Below, in pieces: positions 7,423 through 15,382 of a DNA stretch of 33,114 bases. The notes beneath the pieces were generated by a model. That model saw only the letters and a list, made by a program, of their open reading frames with translations, was not told the DNA's origin and made no database searches. This stretch comes from Phycisphaerales bacterium (GTDB taxonomy: Bacteria > Planctomycetota > Phycisphaerae > Phycisphaerales > UBA1924), in contig JALHNL010000024.1 of assembly GCA_022843545.1 (NCBI GenBank), positions 1,525-34,638 of the forward strand. The letters run 5' to 3'. Within the stretch, counting starts at the first letter, position 1, and every line of letters begins with the position of its first letter. Made by a program: the position numbers and the translations under genes.

Positions 7423-8751
7423 GTGCGAGCCGGCGAGAGCGTTGATCGAGCCCCAGGGCAGCCCGCCGCGTCGGCCCGGTGCGGGCTGGTGGTTATCGGC
7501 TCGTCGCCCGCGGCGGCCTCGCGGTGGTTTGCTCGCGGCCCCGGGGCGCACTGGGAGCAAACCGGGCTTGAATCGCCGGCGGTGCGAGGTGCGTCATTCG
7601 GCGACGTGGTCCACCGGCCCGACGCGCTGGACCACATCCGCACGGCCCGGGCGGTGCTGATCATCGTTCAGCGGGATGACGACGCCCGCGACGCGATGCG
7701 GGCGATCTGGCGCGCGCAGGAGGCCCAGGCCCGCGGGGTGATCGTGATCGAAGACGGCGCGGGGCTCCCGCGCCATCGACTGGCGACCGGCGGAGGTCTG
7801 GCGGTGCTGTCCGCGGGTGCGGGGCCCGCGATCCTGGCGGGCCTGCTGGCCGGCATGATGCAGGACGGGCAGCGCCTGCGCGAGATGGACCTGCAACTGC
7901 ACGCGGCCCACGTGGCCCAGCACCATGCGGGCGCGGCGCTGGCCCGCCTTGACGATGAACTTCACCTCGCCGCGCGGCTCCAGCAGGAGATCATGCCCCG
8001 GGCGGTGCCGGCCATCCCCGGTCTTGAGGTCGCGGCGCTCTACCAGCCCTTGTGGCACGTCAGCGGCGATATCTACCGCGTCACCCGCCTCGACGAGCGA
8101 CGCGTGGGCGTCCTCCTCGCGGACGCGATGGGCCACGGCGTGGCGGCGGCGATGTACACGATGCTCATCGCCTGCGCGCTGGTGACCAAGGAAGTGGACG
8201 GGCGGTCGTATCGCATCGTCCCTCCCTGCGAAGCGCTCGAACGCCTCAACGCCACGCTCATCAGGCAGCAGCAGGGCTCCGAGAGCGATGCCGTCAGGTT
8301 CGCCTCGGCGGTGTATCTGGTGGTGGATACGCAGACGGGCGAGGTCCGCGGGGCCTCGGCCGGTCACGCCGGGCCGCTGCGCATCCGCCCCAGCTCCGTG
8401 GGTGATGAGTCCGGGTGGTGGGCGGAGGCGAGCGTGTGCGGGCCTGTGGTGGGCGTGTTCGAGGACGCGCACTTCGAAGAGTTCTCGTTCAACCTGGAGA
8501 CCGGCGACACCCTGGTGGTCTACAGCGACGGCGTTGAGCAGGCGTTCCTGGATGAACTCATGGCCCTGAGCGGACGCTGCCGCGGCGGGCCGGCGCCGGC
8601 TCACCGCGAACTGCTGGCCTCCTCGCTGCGGGGCGCGCCCGAGCGCCCGCTGGAGGGCGCGATGGCTGGCCTGGGCCTGCACCTTTCGCAGCGGCCCGGT
8701 TCGCTGCACCGAACAGACGATCTGACCGTGGTCGCCGTGCGCAGGGCGTAG
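7423..8751 (+). CDS. SpoIIE/RsbU-family PPM serine phosphatase
   Basis: A 442-residue protein whose C-terminal half (about 195-442) is a PPM/SpoIIE phosphatase domain, the kind that dephosphorylates anti-sigma-factor antagonists. Metal-binding motifs are all present: SGDIY (Asp216), DAMGHG (Asp234), SAGHAGPL, YSDGVEQ (Asp369) and TDDLTVV (Asp432/433). The N-terminal part (about 20-145) has an alternating beta/alpha pattern with VLIIVQRDDD and GVIVIEDGAG, which could be a degenerate receiver-like sensor. A helix-rich linker (about 147-190) precedes the catalytic domain, as in RsbU/RsbP proteins. The start is GTG 7423 with GGAGGG at 7411-7416, six bases upstream. It is divergent from the channel gene across a 165-base spacer. 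No cognate anti-sigma factor or STAS protein lies in the window, so the target is unknown. Confidence 0.88.
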   Translation: MRAGESVDRAPGQPAASARCGLVVIGSSPAAASRWFARGPGAHWEQTGLESPAVRGASFGDVVHRPDALDHIRTARAVLIIVQRDDDARDAMRAIWRAQEAQARGVIVIEDGAGLPRHRLATGGGLAVLSAGAGPAILAGLLAGMMQDGQRLREMDLQLHAAHVAQHHAGAALARLDDELHLAARLQQEIMPRAVPAIPGLEVAALYQPLWHVSGDIYRVTRLDERRVGVLLADAMGHGVAAAMYTMLIACALVTKEVDGRSYRIVPPCEALERLNATLIRQQQGSESDAVRFASAVYLVVDTQTGEVRGASAGHAGPLRIRPSSVGDESGWWAEASVCGPVVGVFEDAHFEEFSFNLETGDTLVVYSDGVEQAFLDELMALSGRCRGGPAPAHRELLASSLRGAPERPLEGAMAGLGLHLSQRPGSLHRTDDLTVVAVRRA

Positions 8752-8787
8752 CCGGCCCCGGTCACCCGGCAACGCGGGCCCCGGCAC

Positions 8788-9333
8788 TCAGTCGCCGTCG
8801 CCGGCGCGAGCCTGCTTGAGCGTGATCCTGGACCCGCCGGCATTGGCGAGTTCAACGGTGAGCGCCACGCCGTCGATGCGGGCGACCTTCCAACCCTTGG
8901 TGACCAGGTCGCCCTCGCGATAGACCTTGCCGTTGATCGCGGCCATGGTGCCCTGCCCGCCGCTGATGATGGCCGTGAGCTGGAGGCTGGGTGGCATCTC
9001 CACGGCGGCGACATCGGGCGGGGCCTGGTGGACGACCACGCCCGGCGTGGGCGCGGGCTCGGGGATGGGCGTCACAAGCATCGGGGAGGCCAGGTTCTGC
9101 GTGTCCGCACGGGCCCGCGCGTAGAACGCCAGCGCGGCGTCCACGCGGGGGTCATCGCTGGCCTGCGCCACGACCGGCGCGGGCAGGTCGGCGGCGGGCA
9201 AAGCCGGCGCGGCCGCGGCGGGAGCAGGTCCCGAAGCGCGACCGCTGATCCAGGCGATCGTCTGCACGATGAGCGCGGGCGCGACGAGCGCGCAGGCGAG
9301 GGTCATTCTCTGGCGGGTCCAGGCGGTGCTCAT
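8788..9333 (-). CDS. PilP/GspC-like inner-membrane secretion protein
   Basis: The last gene of the secretion/pilus operon, 181 residues. It has a short cytoplasmic N-terminus, one hydrophobic helix (about 11-30), an Ala/Pro-rich periplasmic linker, and a C-terminal small beta domain (about 115-175) reading LQLTAIISGGQGTMAAING, then REGDLV and GWKVARIDG. This matches the homology-region fold shared by GspC, PilP and MshK, which links the inner-membrane platform to the secretin. Its ATG overlaps the stop of the PilO-like gene (ATGA, 9330-9333). Family membership is judged from motif pattern and position; whether it is nearer PilP or GspC cannot be settled by eye. No secretin gene follows. Confidence 0.75.
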   Translation of the reverse strand: MSTAWTRQRMTLACALVAPALIVQTIAWISGRASGPAPAAAAPALPAADLPAPVVAQASDDPRVDAALAFYARARADTQNLASPMLVTPIPEPAPTPGVVVHQAPPDVAAVEMPPSLQLTAIISGGQGTMAAINGKVYREGDLVTKGWKVARIDGVALTVELANAGGSRITLKQARAGDGD

Positions 9334-9977
9334 CGGGGCGACTCCGCGGCGGCGGTCTTGGTCGGCAGCATCCGCGCCAGGGACTGAAGGTCCATCGACA
9401 CGTGCTCGGTCTCGATGACCGCCTGCACAAGACGCGAGCCCGGGGTGTGGTCGGGGCTCATTCGTACGGTCTTGACGACGGTGTACCCGCCGAGCGACGG
9501 CAGCGTGCGCACAAATCGGCGAATCGCGTCGTACTCGCCGCTCACGTCCATGGCGTAGCCGATCACGCGGTCGGCCGGGGGCGGGGGCGCGGGGATGGGC
9601 TGGCCCGCGGCGTCCGTAGCCGGGGGGGCCGGCTTGGTCTGGCGAGCCCGGGGCAAGGCCGGGCGGATCGAGTCAACCCGGACGCCCGCGGCGGCCGCCT
9701 CTTTCATCATGGTTGAGGTCAGAGTCGCCTCGTCGGGCAGGGCGGGTCGCTCGGCAAGCGCACGGACTTCGCGTCGGATGGACTCCACCGTGGCGGCGAT
9801 CTGCGTGGATTCCTCGGCCGGGCCCGTCTCCTTCAACGGCGAGGCTGCCGCGCGGAGCGATTCCACGCGGGCGCGAACCGGATCGACCAGCAGGAAGTAC
9901 GCTCCTGCGCACAGCGCCAGGCCGATGAGGCCCTCGGCCGCGATGGTGCGCACGGAAATTGGGGCGCGGGGCTTCAC
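9330..9977 (-). CDS. PilO/GspM-like platform protein
   Basis: A 215-residue bitopic inner-membrane protein: short basic N-terminus, one transmembrane helix (about 13-31), then a coiled-coil segment (about 33-80) and a periplasmic ferredoxin-like domain. The pattern DVSGEYDAIRRFVRTLPSLG, followed by strands ending near VSMDL, is typical of PilO, where this helix packs against PilN. A proline-rich loop (about 112-135) interrupts the periplasmic part. The start is GTG 9977, overlapping the previous stop (GTGA), and the stop overlaps the next gene, so it is translated in strict coupling with its neighbours. It should pair with the PilM-PilN fusion upstream. Confidence 0.8.
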   Translation of the reverse strand: MKPRAPISVRTIAAEGLIGLALCAGAYFLLVDPVRARVESLRAAASPLKETGPAEESTQIAATVESIRREVRALAERPALPDEATLTSTMMKEAAAAGVRVDSIRPALPRARQTKPAPPATDAAGQPIPAPPPPADRVIGYAMDVSGEYDAIRRFVRTLPSLGGYTVVKTVRMSPDHTPGSRLVQAVIETEHVSMDLQSLARMLPTKTAAAESPR

Positions 9978-11662
9978 TTGGTGGCCTCCGGGTCAACGAC
10001 CGACAGCCTCTGGGCGGGCACGCTGACGAGTTCCAGGGTCATCGAGAAGGTCAGCCCGTCGCCGGTGACGGTGGCGATGCGATCGGTCGAGCCCTGACGG
10101 ACGGTGAGCACCGCGGGCAGCGCGCCCAGTCGCTGGGCGAAGGCGCGAACCTGCTCCGCGAGCCTGTCCGGCGTGGCGGGCTCGCCGGGCGCGGGGCTGG
10201 CCAGGCCGGTGATGGTCATCGTGGGGCCTGAGGAGCCGAGGGTGCAGTCGATGGCCGTGAGGCGGATCGTGGCCGTCGCCTCGCGCGCCAACTGAACGAG
10301 CATGGCGTCCCAGTCTGCGCCGGTGCCGACCTGGTTGCGGAGCCGATCGTCGAACGAGCGCTTGGCGCTCAGGGCGGAGACTGCCATGATGCGCAAGGCG
10401 TTCTGACGCTCGGCGGCCCCGGAAGCGGACAGCGAAATGGCCTTGTCCGAGCTGGCTTGGTTAAGTTCTTCGCGGGCCCACCAGGCCTGAGCCGTCACCA
10501 TCAGCGCGCAGGCGCCGACGCCGGCCCAAACCGCGCGGCGCGACCGCGAGAGCGTGATCCGCCGTGCCAGGTCGGCCGGGGCAAGGTTGATCCGACCCGC
10601 CAGGCCGCTCGCGGCCAGCGCCAGCGCGCCGCCGGAAGAGGAGAGGCCGTCGCTCGCCGGCGAGGCATCGCCTGACGAGGTATACCCCGTGGCGGTGGCG
10701 AGTGCGCCGCGCAGACCCTGGATCCCGGCGCCGGGCCCGCTGATGATGAGTTGAACGGTGCGGCGTTCGTCGTCGGTGAGCCCGAATCGCAGCGACTGCT
10801 TGACCTCGGTGGCGAACCGCTGGATGACCGGGGTGAGCACCGAGACCAGCGGCACGCCCTCGGCTGAGCCGCCCGCCGAGTCAGCCGGGGCCTGTGCGCC
10901 CGTGCTGAACAGCAACTCTCGAGCTCCCGCGCGATCGACCGCGCGGATGGAGCCGTCGGGCAGGCGGACGCGTCCGGCACGCACGAGCGCATCGGCGAAG
11001 GTCTCGACACCCAGGTTCAACAGTCGGACGAAGCGCAGCCGGGAGCGATCGCCGACCGCCAGGACGGCGCTGTGATCACCCACCCACAGTTCACACACGC
11101 ATGAAGGCGAAGCGCACACCGAACCGACAGCGGCAGCCAGCCCGAGGGCCGCGGCGGGCACAAAGCGGTCGGGCGCAAGCCCGCCGCGCGTCGCAAGTTC
11201 ATTCAGCGACCGCAGCGTCGCCTCGCGATCGGCGGCGGCCAGCGTGTGACGCTGGAGCATCGGCGCCGCGTTCTGAGCGTTGGCGGGTGCGGCGACCCGG
11301 TCGGCGTACAAGGGCTCGGACGAGTGCGGCCCAGCGGCGGCATCAACCCCCGCCATCGCGAACAGCGCCAGCTCGGCAGCATCCTGAGCACGCGACTCTC
11401 CCGCGCTGGTGGGGCAGGTGAAGACGCCCGCGGCCACGGTGGGCGAGTGGTAGACGACGGTGACCGACCGGCCGGTGAGCCCGAGCTCGGCGGTCCACGC
11501 CGCCAGAGTCGAGGCGAGCGTCGCGACCCAGTCGGGCCAGGTGCCGCCCCAATCGGGCTCGGTGGCCTGCTTCACGCGGGCATGAACAACCTCCCCGCGC
11601 GACCACACGGCCAGTTCAAGGCGCGAGGGGCTGACCTCCAAGATGACGGCGGATGTGTTCAA
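9974..11662 (-). CDS. PilM-PilN fusion (GspL-like) assembly platform protein
   Basis: A 562-residue protein that joins a cytoplasmic actin-like PilM-type part (about 1-330; NTSAVILEVS start, then LLNLGVETFADAL and IISGPGAGIQGLRGAL nucleotide-fold motifs) to a PilN-type part. The junction contains INLAPADLARRI (about 358), which is the INLLP peptide by which PilN normally docks in PilM, followed by one transmembrane helix (377-395) and a periplasmic domain. This is the GspL architecture. The start chosen is TTG 11662 with GAGG 7 bases upstream; a second TTG at 11752 lies inside the preceding gene and has no binding site. It should recruit the GspE ATPase to the inner membrane. The stop overlaps the pilO-like start. 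Confidence 0.82.
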   Translation of the reverse strand: MNTSAVILEVSPSRLELAVWSRGEVVHARVKQATEPDWGGTWPDWVATLASTLAAWTAELGLTGRSVTVVYHSPTVAAGVFTCPTSAGESRAQDAAELALFAMAGVDAAAGPHSSEPLYADRVAAPANAQNAAPMLQRHTLAAADREATLRSLNELATRGGLAPDRFVPAAALGLAAAVGSVCASPSCVCELWVGDHSAVLAVGDRSRLRFVRLLNLGVETFADALVRAGRVRLPDGSIRAVDRAGARELLFSTGAQAPADSAGGSAEGVPLVSVLTPVIQRFATEVKQSLRFGLTDDERRTVQLIISGPGAGIQGLRGALATATGYTSSGDASPASDGLSSSGGALALAASGLAGRINLAPADLARRITLSRSRRAVWAGVGACALMVTAQAWWAREELNQASSDKAISLSASGAAERQNALRIMAVSALSAKRSFDDRLRNQVGTGADWDAMLVQLAREATATIRLTAIDCTLGSSGPTMTITGLASPAPGEPATPDRLAEQVRAFAQRLGALPAVLTVRQGSTDRIATVTGDGLTFSMTLELVSVPAQRLSVVDPEATK

Positions 11663-11738
11663 CGGAGAACCTCGGGGGTGCAGATTGGAGTATCGGTCCC
11701 GTGCGGGCGCGGCTTTTGGGCGGGCGGGTGCCCCGGCC

Positions 11739-12923
11739 TCAGCGGGGCTCAATCTCGGACCATCGCTCGATGGTCAGCGAGACGCCCGAGCCGGTCGGCG
11801 ACGTCCCCCCGACTTCGTAGAGTCCGATATCCGGTGTCGAAGTGGTGGGGCGCTGCAGGCCGTCGCGGTCGGTGAGGCGGACGCCGAACACGAACGTCCC
11901 CGCGTTGATAGCCGGCGAATTGGACTGGAGGCGGAAGGACTCGGTGTTGACGAAGCGCGGGTCGCTGGTCAGGTCGCCCGTGCCAGCGCTCAAGCCGCTG
12001 TATCGCGTGCTCACGGAGTGATACAGGTTGTGGCTGTGGGTCGCGGTGCCGGCGGTGCGTGCCAGCGCGTTGCTCACGCCGGTGAAGATGTTGTTGTGCG
12101 CCCACAGCGTGCCCTGCGACATGGAGATGCCGTTTGAACAGCCGGAGACCACGTTGTTCGTGAAGCGGAGCACCGCCTGGGCCGAGGTGAGAGTGGCCGC
12201 GAGGTTGAGGTCGCGGATGATCGTGTTGGTCACCGCGGCGAATCCGCTGCTGACCTGCACCGCGGCACCGCCGATCGATCGGATCGTGCACGCATCCAGA
12301 TCGGCCCCCGCGGTGACCGCGGTGAGACGCACGCCGTCGCCGCTGAGGTCGCGGATGGTGAGCCCCGAAGCGGTGAGCGTGCTGCTGGCGCCGACGGTGA
12401 TGCCATGGCTGCTGCTCGTGCGGACGGTGCCGCCGGACATCGTGAGCGTGCTGGAAGCGAGGGTTACGCCCACGCCGCTGGACTCCTGAATCGTCACGCC
12501 GGTGAGGGTGATGTTGCGGGCGGAACTGAGTTCAAGCGGCGTCGACGAGCCGCTGATGATGATGTCCTGGATCGAGATCCAGTTGACGTTCTGCAGGCGG
12601 ACGGTGGGGGTTGTCCAGTGTGAAATGGTGATCGTGCCGGCCATGCCGGTGCGCTGGCCGGTGGTGTCCCCGATGAGCCGGATGGGCTGCGTGCTGGTGC
12701 CGGAGGCCGCCGGGCGGAGCAGCTCCTGGTAGGTGCCCGCGCCCACATAGATCGTGTCGCCCGCCGCGGCGAGCTGCAGCGCGCGAGACACGGTGCGGAC
12801 GGGCTGGGCCGCGCTGGTGCCGGGGTTGGCGTCGTTGCCCGCGGTGGTCACGAAAAAGTCCGCTCCGCGTGCGCAGTGAGCACAGAACATCGCGGCGACA
12901 AGTGCGAATAGCGCGTGGCGCAT
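11739..12923 (-). CDS. Secreted right-handed beta-helix protein inside the secretion operon
   Basis: A 394-residue exported protein. Residues 1-20 are a signal peptide. Residues 22-60 read like a DUF1565 opening (VTTAGNDANPGTS, then RALQLAAAGDTIYVGAGTY), the usual cap of pectate-lyase-like beta helices. The middle (about 90-300) consists of short parallel-beta rungs with repeated NITLTG, LTMSGG and GITVGAS phrases. No catalytic set is obvious, so a binding or structural role is as likely as a polysaccharide lyase. The start ATG lies 3 bases after the stop of the PA14 pseudopilin gene, and the shared AAGGTGA serves as ribosome binding site, so the two are tightly coupled. It is not a normal T2SS component. 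I infer an exported substrate or tip-associated partner. Confidence 0.8.
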   Translation of the reverse strand: MRHALFALVAAMFCAHCARGADFFVTTAGNDANPGTSAAQPVRTVSRALQLAAAGDTIYVGAGTYQELLRPAASGTSTQPIRLIGDTTGQRTGMAGTITISHWTTPTVRLQNVNWISIQDIIISGSSTPLELSSARNITLTGVTIQESSGVGVTLASSTLTMSGGTVRTSSSHGITVGASSTLTASGLTIRDLSGDGVRLTAVTAGADLDACTIRSIGGAAVQVSSGFAAVTNTIIRDLNLAATLTSAQAVLRFTNNVVSGCSNGISMSQGTLWAHNNIFTGVSNALARTAGTATHSHNLYHSVSTRYSGLSAGTGDLTSDPRFVNTESFRLQSNSPAINAGTFVFGVRLTDRDGLQRPTTSTPDIGLYEVGGTSPTGSGVSLTIERWSEIEPR

Positions 12924-12926
12924 GGT

Positions 12927-13799
12927 TCACCTTGAAAAAGCCGAGGCCGGGACGATGACGCGGGCGGGCACGCCGGGCCCCTGCCAGTACAGCCGGCAGC
13001 CCCACGGGCCTCCGTTGTTGAAGAACCGGATCTCGAAAGGGACGGGGGTAGCGGGCATGGTCGACGTGCCCGTCACCATGAGCATTCCGTGCGAACCATC
13101 GTTGTTGATCGCTTGTTGGCCGTTGAAGTACAACCGGGAGCCGTCGTCGGACTCCAGGGTGAAAGTCCATGAACCCGCCTGAGGCACGGTGATGAAGCCC
13201 GAGAAGCGCGCCGCGCCGTTGGCGGTGGGTCCGCCGGGCCACATGGGAGCGCCCCCGGTCGAGGTCATGTTGATCAAGGGCAGAACTTCGGTCCGCGTGG
13301 GCGTGCCTGACCATCCGTTCGCGTTCACGCTATTCGTCGACCCGGACATGGGCCACCACTCCGCCAGCACGCCCGGTCCGCCGCCGGCGCTGGTGAGCGT
13401 CACCTGCGAGCGCAGGTCGCGGAGGGTCTCGCCCATCAAGCCGCGCGCCACCAGTGTGGCCGTGCCGCCGGCATCGGTGCGGGTCACGTTCGCTCGGGCG
13501 AAGCTCATGACCGGCCCGGTGGCGGGGTTGGCGTCGGCGGAGATGGAGCCGATCGCGCCGTCGCCGTCTTCGTCGCTGTTGCGGTCGATCTCCCTCAGCG
13601 CCATGCTCATCCCGCCCTCGGCGGCGTAAAGGGCGCGAATCGCGCCGGCACGCTGAGCCGACAAGTCCGCCCCGCGTGCCCCGCCCAGCACGCTGAGCGT
13701 GATGGCGAGCTGCAGCGCGACGAGCACGATCAGGATCGCCGCGGCGGCCGCGCCGCGACGGCGCACTGAACCGGAGCGTGCGAGCTTCAGGGTGCTCAT
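12927..13799 (-). CDS. GspK/PilX-like pseudopilin with C-terminal PA14 domain
   Basis: A 290-residue protein starting at ATG 13799 in an ATGA overlap with the gspJ-like gene. The N-terminus has RRRG followed by AAAAAILIVLVALQ: a prepilin peptidase site with no Glu at position +5, as in GspK. The next stretch ALYAAEGGMSMAL (57-69) matches the GspK/PilX helix. Residues 76-83 read DEDGDGAI, a DxDxDG calcium-type loop. After a linker, residues about 145-285 form a PA14-like beta domain (TVPQAGSWTFTLESDDGSRL, then YFNGQQAI, and RFFNNGG), a fold known for carbohydrate binding and adhesion. It occupies the gspK slot of a gspGHIJK order. An adhesive or sugar-binding pseudopilus tip is inferred. Confidence 0.85.
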   Translation of the reverse strand: MSTLKLARSGSVRRRGAAAAAILIVLVALQLAITLSVLGGARGADLSAQRAGAIRALYAAEGGMSMALREIDRNSDEDGDGAIGSISADANPATGPVMSFARANVTRTDAGGTATLVARGLMGETLRDLRSQVTLTSAGGGPGVLAEWWPMSGSTNSVNANGWSGTPTRTEVLPLINMTSTGGAPMWPGGPTANGAARFSGFITVPQAGSWTFTLESDDGSRLYFNGQQAINNDGSHGMLMVTGTSTMPATPVPFEIRFFNNGGPWGCRLYWQGPGVPARVIVPASAFSR

Positions 13800-14347
13800 G
13801 GTGTGATCCCCGCGCCGGCCCCGCTGACCGTGCAGCGCAGGAACACCCGCGTGCGCAGCGTGTCGGACAGGCCGCCGGTCGTGACGGTGACGGTGACTTC
13901 CACCCGGCGGATCGCGTCGCACGCCGAGCCTGAGAGCGAAGCGTTCAGCAGCGTGCCCGTCGCGTCATACGTCCGGACCGTGAGGGCCGACACATCGCGC
14001 AGGATGGTCGCGGCGGTCTGGCCGGACATCGCCAGACGAAGATCACTCCCGGACAACGACAACTGCCCCGTTCCTCCGAAAGAGATCGACGAAGCGGTGA
14101 CCGTGTCGATCCAGGGCGTGCTCAGCCCGACTCGGGCGGGGATGGTGCGCAGGGCGCGATCCACCTGCTCCATCGCGGTCGCCAGTTCGGTGTGGATGCG
14201 GGTGCGGGTGCGCGTGTCGGTGTTGATCGTGGTCGCACGCATCATGACCGACGCGGCGGTGGTGCCCAGGATCGCCAGCACGACCATCGCCGCGATCAGC
14301 TCGATCAGCGTGAACCCGCGCCGGGTTGGCCGGTGGGGGCGGATCAT
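13796..14347 (-). CDS. GspJ/PilW-like minor pseudopilin
   Basis: A 183-residue type IV pilin-like protein. Cleavage is expected after Gly11 in RRG-FTLIEL, leaving Phe+1 and Glu+5 (Glu16), then a hydrophobic helix to about residue 33. The rest is a beta-rich globular domain with two cysteines (near LSGSACDA and FLRCTVSG) that could form a disulfide. It follows the gspI-like gene by an ATGA overlap and precedes the gspK-like gene by another. Assignment to GspJ rests on gene order and size. Confidence 0.8.
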   Translation of the reverse strand: MIRPHRPTRRGFTLIELIAAMVVLAILGTTAASVMMRATTINTDTRTRTRIHTELATAMEQVDRALRTIPARVGLSTPWIDTVTASSISFGGTGQLSLSGSDLRLAMSGQTAATILRDVSALTVRTYDATGTLLNASLSGSACDAIRRVEVTVTVTTGGLSDTLRTRVFLRCTVSGAGAGITP

Positions 14348-14772
14348 GGCGTGTAGTCCGTGATCACGGTCGAGACGGCGAAGGACTCAGACCCGAAGAC
14401 CGGCGATAGCCAGGTCACCGTCACGGTCGCGAGCTTGTAGCCCGTGCCCGGGTTGCTCAGTGTCGCGTTAGTCTCCGTGATCGTCACCGATCGGCTGAAG
14501 CCCGCGAAGCCGCTGATCGTGCTCTCCGCGGGGTAGTTGCCCGAGATCACATACGCATACCCGCGGCTGGGCGAGTGCCTGTCGGCGATGATGTCCTCCA
14601 GACGCTCGGCCGCCAGCCACCGCGCCCGCGAGGCCAGCACGGGATCCGCGGAGCGCACGGCCGCGTCGCGCACCGCGAGGATCATGGGCGGAACAGCCAC
14701 CGCGAGGATGATGATCACGGAGATCGTCTCGATCAGCGTGAAGGCACGGGATGACGCGGGGCGTGCGTTCAT
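14344..14772 (-). CDS. GspI/PilV-like minor pseudopilin
   Basis: A 142-residue pilin-like protein whose prepilin site reads SSRA-FTLIET: the residue before the cut is Ala10 instead of the usual Gly, while Phe+1 and Glu+5 (Glu15) are kept. The hydrophobic helix runs to about residue 31, and the segment ASRARWLAAERLEDIIA (46-62) is typical of GspI/PilV. The gene begins 2 bases after the gspH-like stop and ends in an ATGA overlap with the gspJ-like gene, so it is part of the coupled minor-pseudopilin set. Confidence 0.8.
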   Translation of the reverse strand: MNARPASSRAFTLIETISVIIILAVAVPPMILAVRDAAVRSADPVLASRARWLAAERLEDIIADRHSPSRGYAYVISGNYPAESTISGFAGFSRSVTITETNATLSNPGTGYKLATVTVTWLSPVFGSESFAVSTVITDYTP

Positions 14773-14774
14773 GC

Positions 14775-15299
14775 TCAGGGGCTCAGAGTGATCAGGCCGG
14801 TCGAGGGAGAAACGGTGATGGTGAATCCGCCCGACATCGAAACGGTCCCCGCGGCCGCGAGCAGAGAGCCCGAGGTCGCCAGGGGCCGTCCCAGATAGTC
14901 GAACCCGACCGCCGGCTGCGAGTCGAACGCGGCCGCCGTCAGATCGGCCTCGGGAGCGATCGCGCTCAGCCGAGTGGTGAACGGCGCTCGCGTCGCCGGG
15001 TCGAGCATCACGCTCGCGGCGGCGAAGCCCGGAGTCGCCAGCGACTCCACGCGAACCTGATAGGTGTCGGCGGCGGTGTCGAAGACCACCCAGGTCCGAA
15101 GCGACGTCGCCACCGCCCGTTGACGCGCGAAGGTCAGATCGGCCTGAAGCTGCCGGGCCGCGGCGGCCCGCCGCTGCCCGGAGAGATTGCCCATCGCGGC
15201 GGTGACGCTCACGCTAAGGATGGCGAGCACCACGCACACGATGATCAACTCCACCAGCGTGAAGCCCCTGGCGGCGGGGATGGGGTGTGGGCGGTGCAT
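14775..15299 (-). CDS. GspH/FimT-like minor pseudopilin
   Basis: A 174-residue pilin-like protein. Start ATG 15299 has GGAG 6 bases upstream and places the prepilin site at a normal distance: ARG-FTLVEL with Gly12, Phe+1 and Glu+5 (Glu17). The helix runs to about residue 36 and continues into the AAARQLQADLTFARQRAVA segment, which is characteristic of GspH/FimT. A beta-rich domain follows. An upstream in-frame extension of 19 residues is rejected because it overlaps the strong hairpin at 15321-15350 and would spoil the leader peptide. Confidence 0.83.
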   Translation of the reverse strand: MHRPHPIPAARGFTLVELIIVCVVLAILSVSVTAAMGNLSGQRRAAAARQLQADLTFARQRAVATSLRTWVVFDTAADTYQVRVESLATPGFAAASVMLDPATRAPFTTRLSAIAPEADLTAAAFDSQPAVGFDYLGRPLATSGSLLAAAGTVSMSGGFTITVSPSTGLITLSP

Positions 15300-15320
15300 C
15301 GCCTGCTCCGTCAACGGAAG

Positions 15321-15350
15321 CGGGCCGCGGGGCTCACGCGCCGCGGCCCG
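15321..15350 (-). promoter_or_regulatory. Strong intercistronic hairpin after the major pseudopilin gene
   Basis: CGGGCCGCGG and CCGCGGCCCG form a perfect 10-base-pair stem with a 10-base loop in the 83-base gap between the gspG-like and gspH-like genes. There is no T-tract. A hairpin placed just after a major pilin gene commonly limits read-through or protects the upstream mRNA end, giving much more major than minor pilin; that role is inferred here. Confidence 0.65.
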
Positions 15351-15382
15351 GATCAAACCGGTGAACCCCGAGGGGGGTGCGA

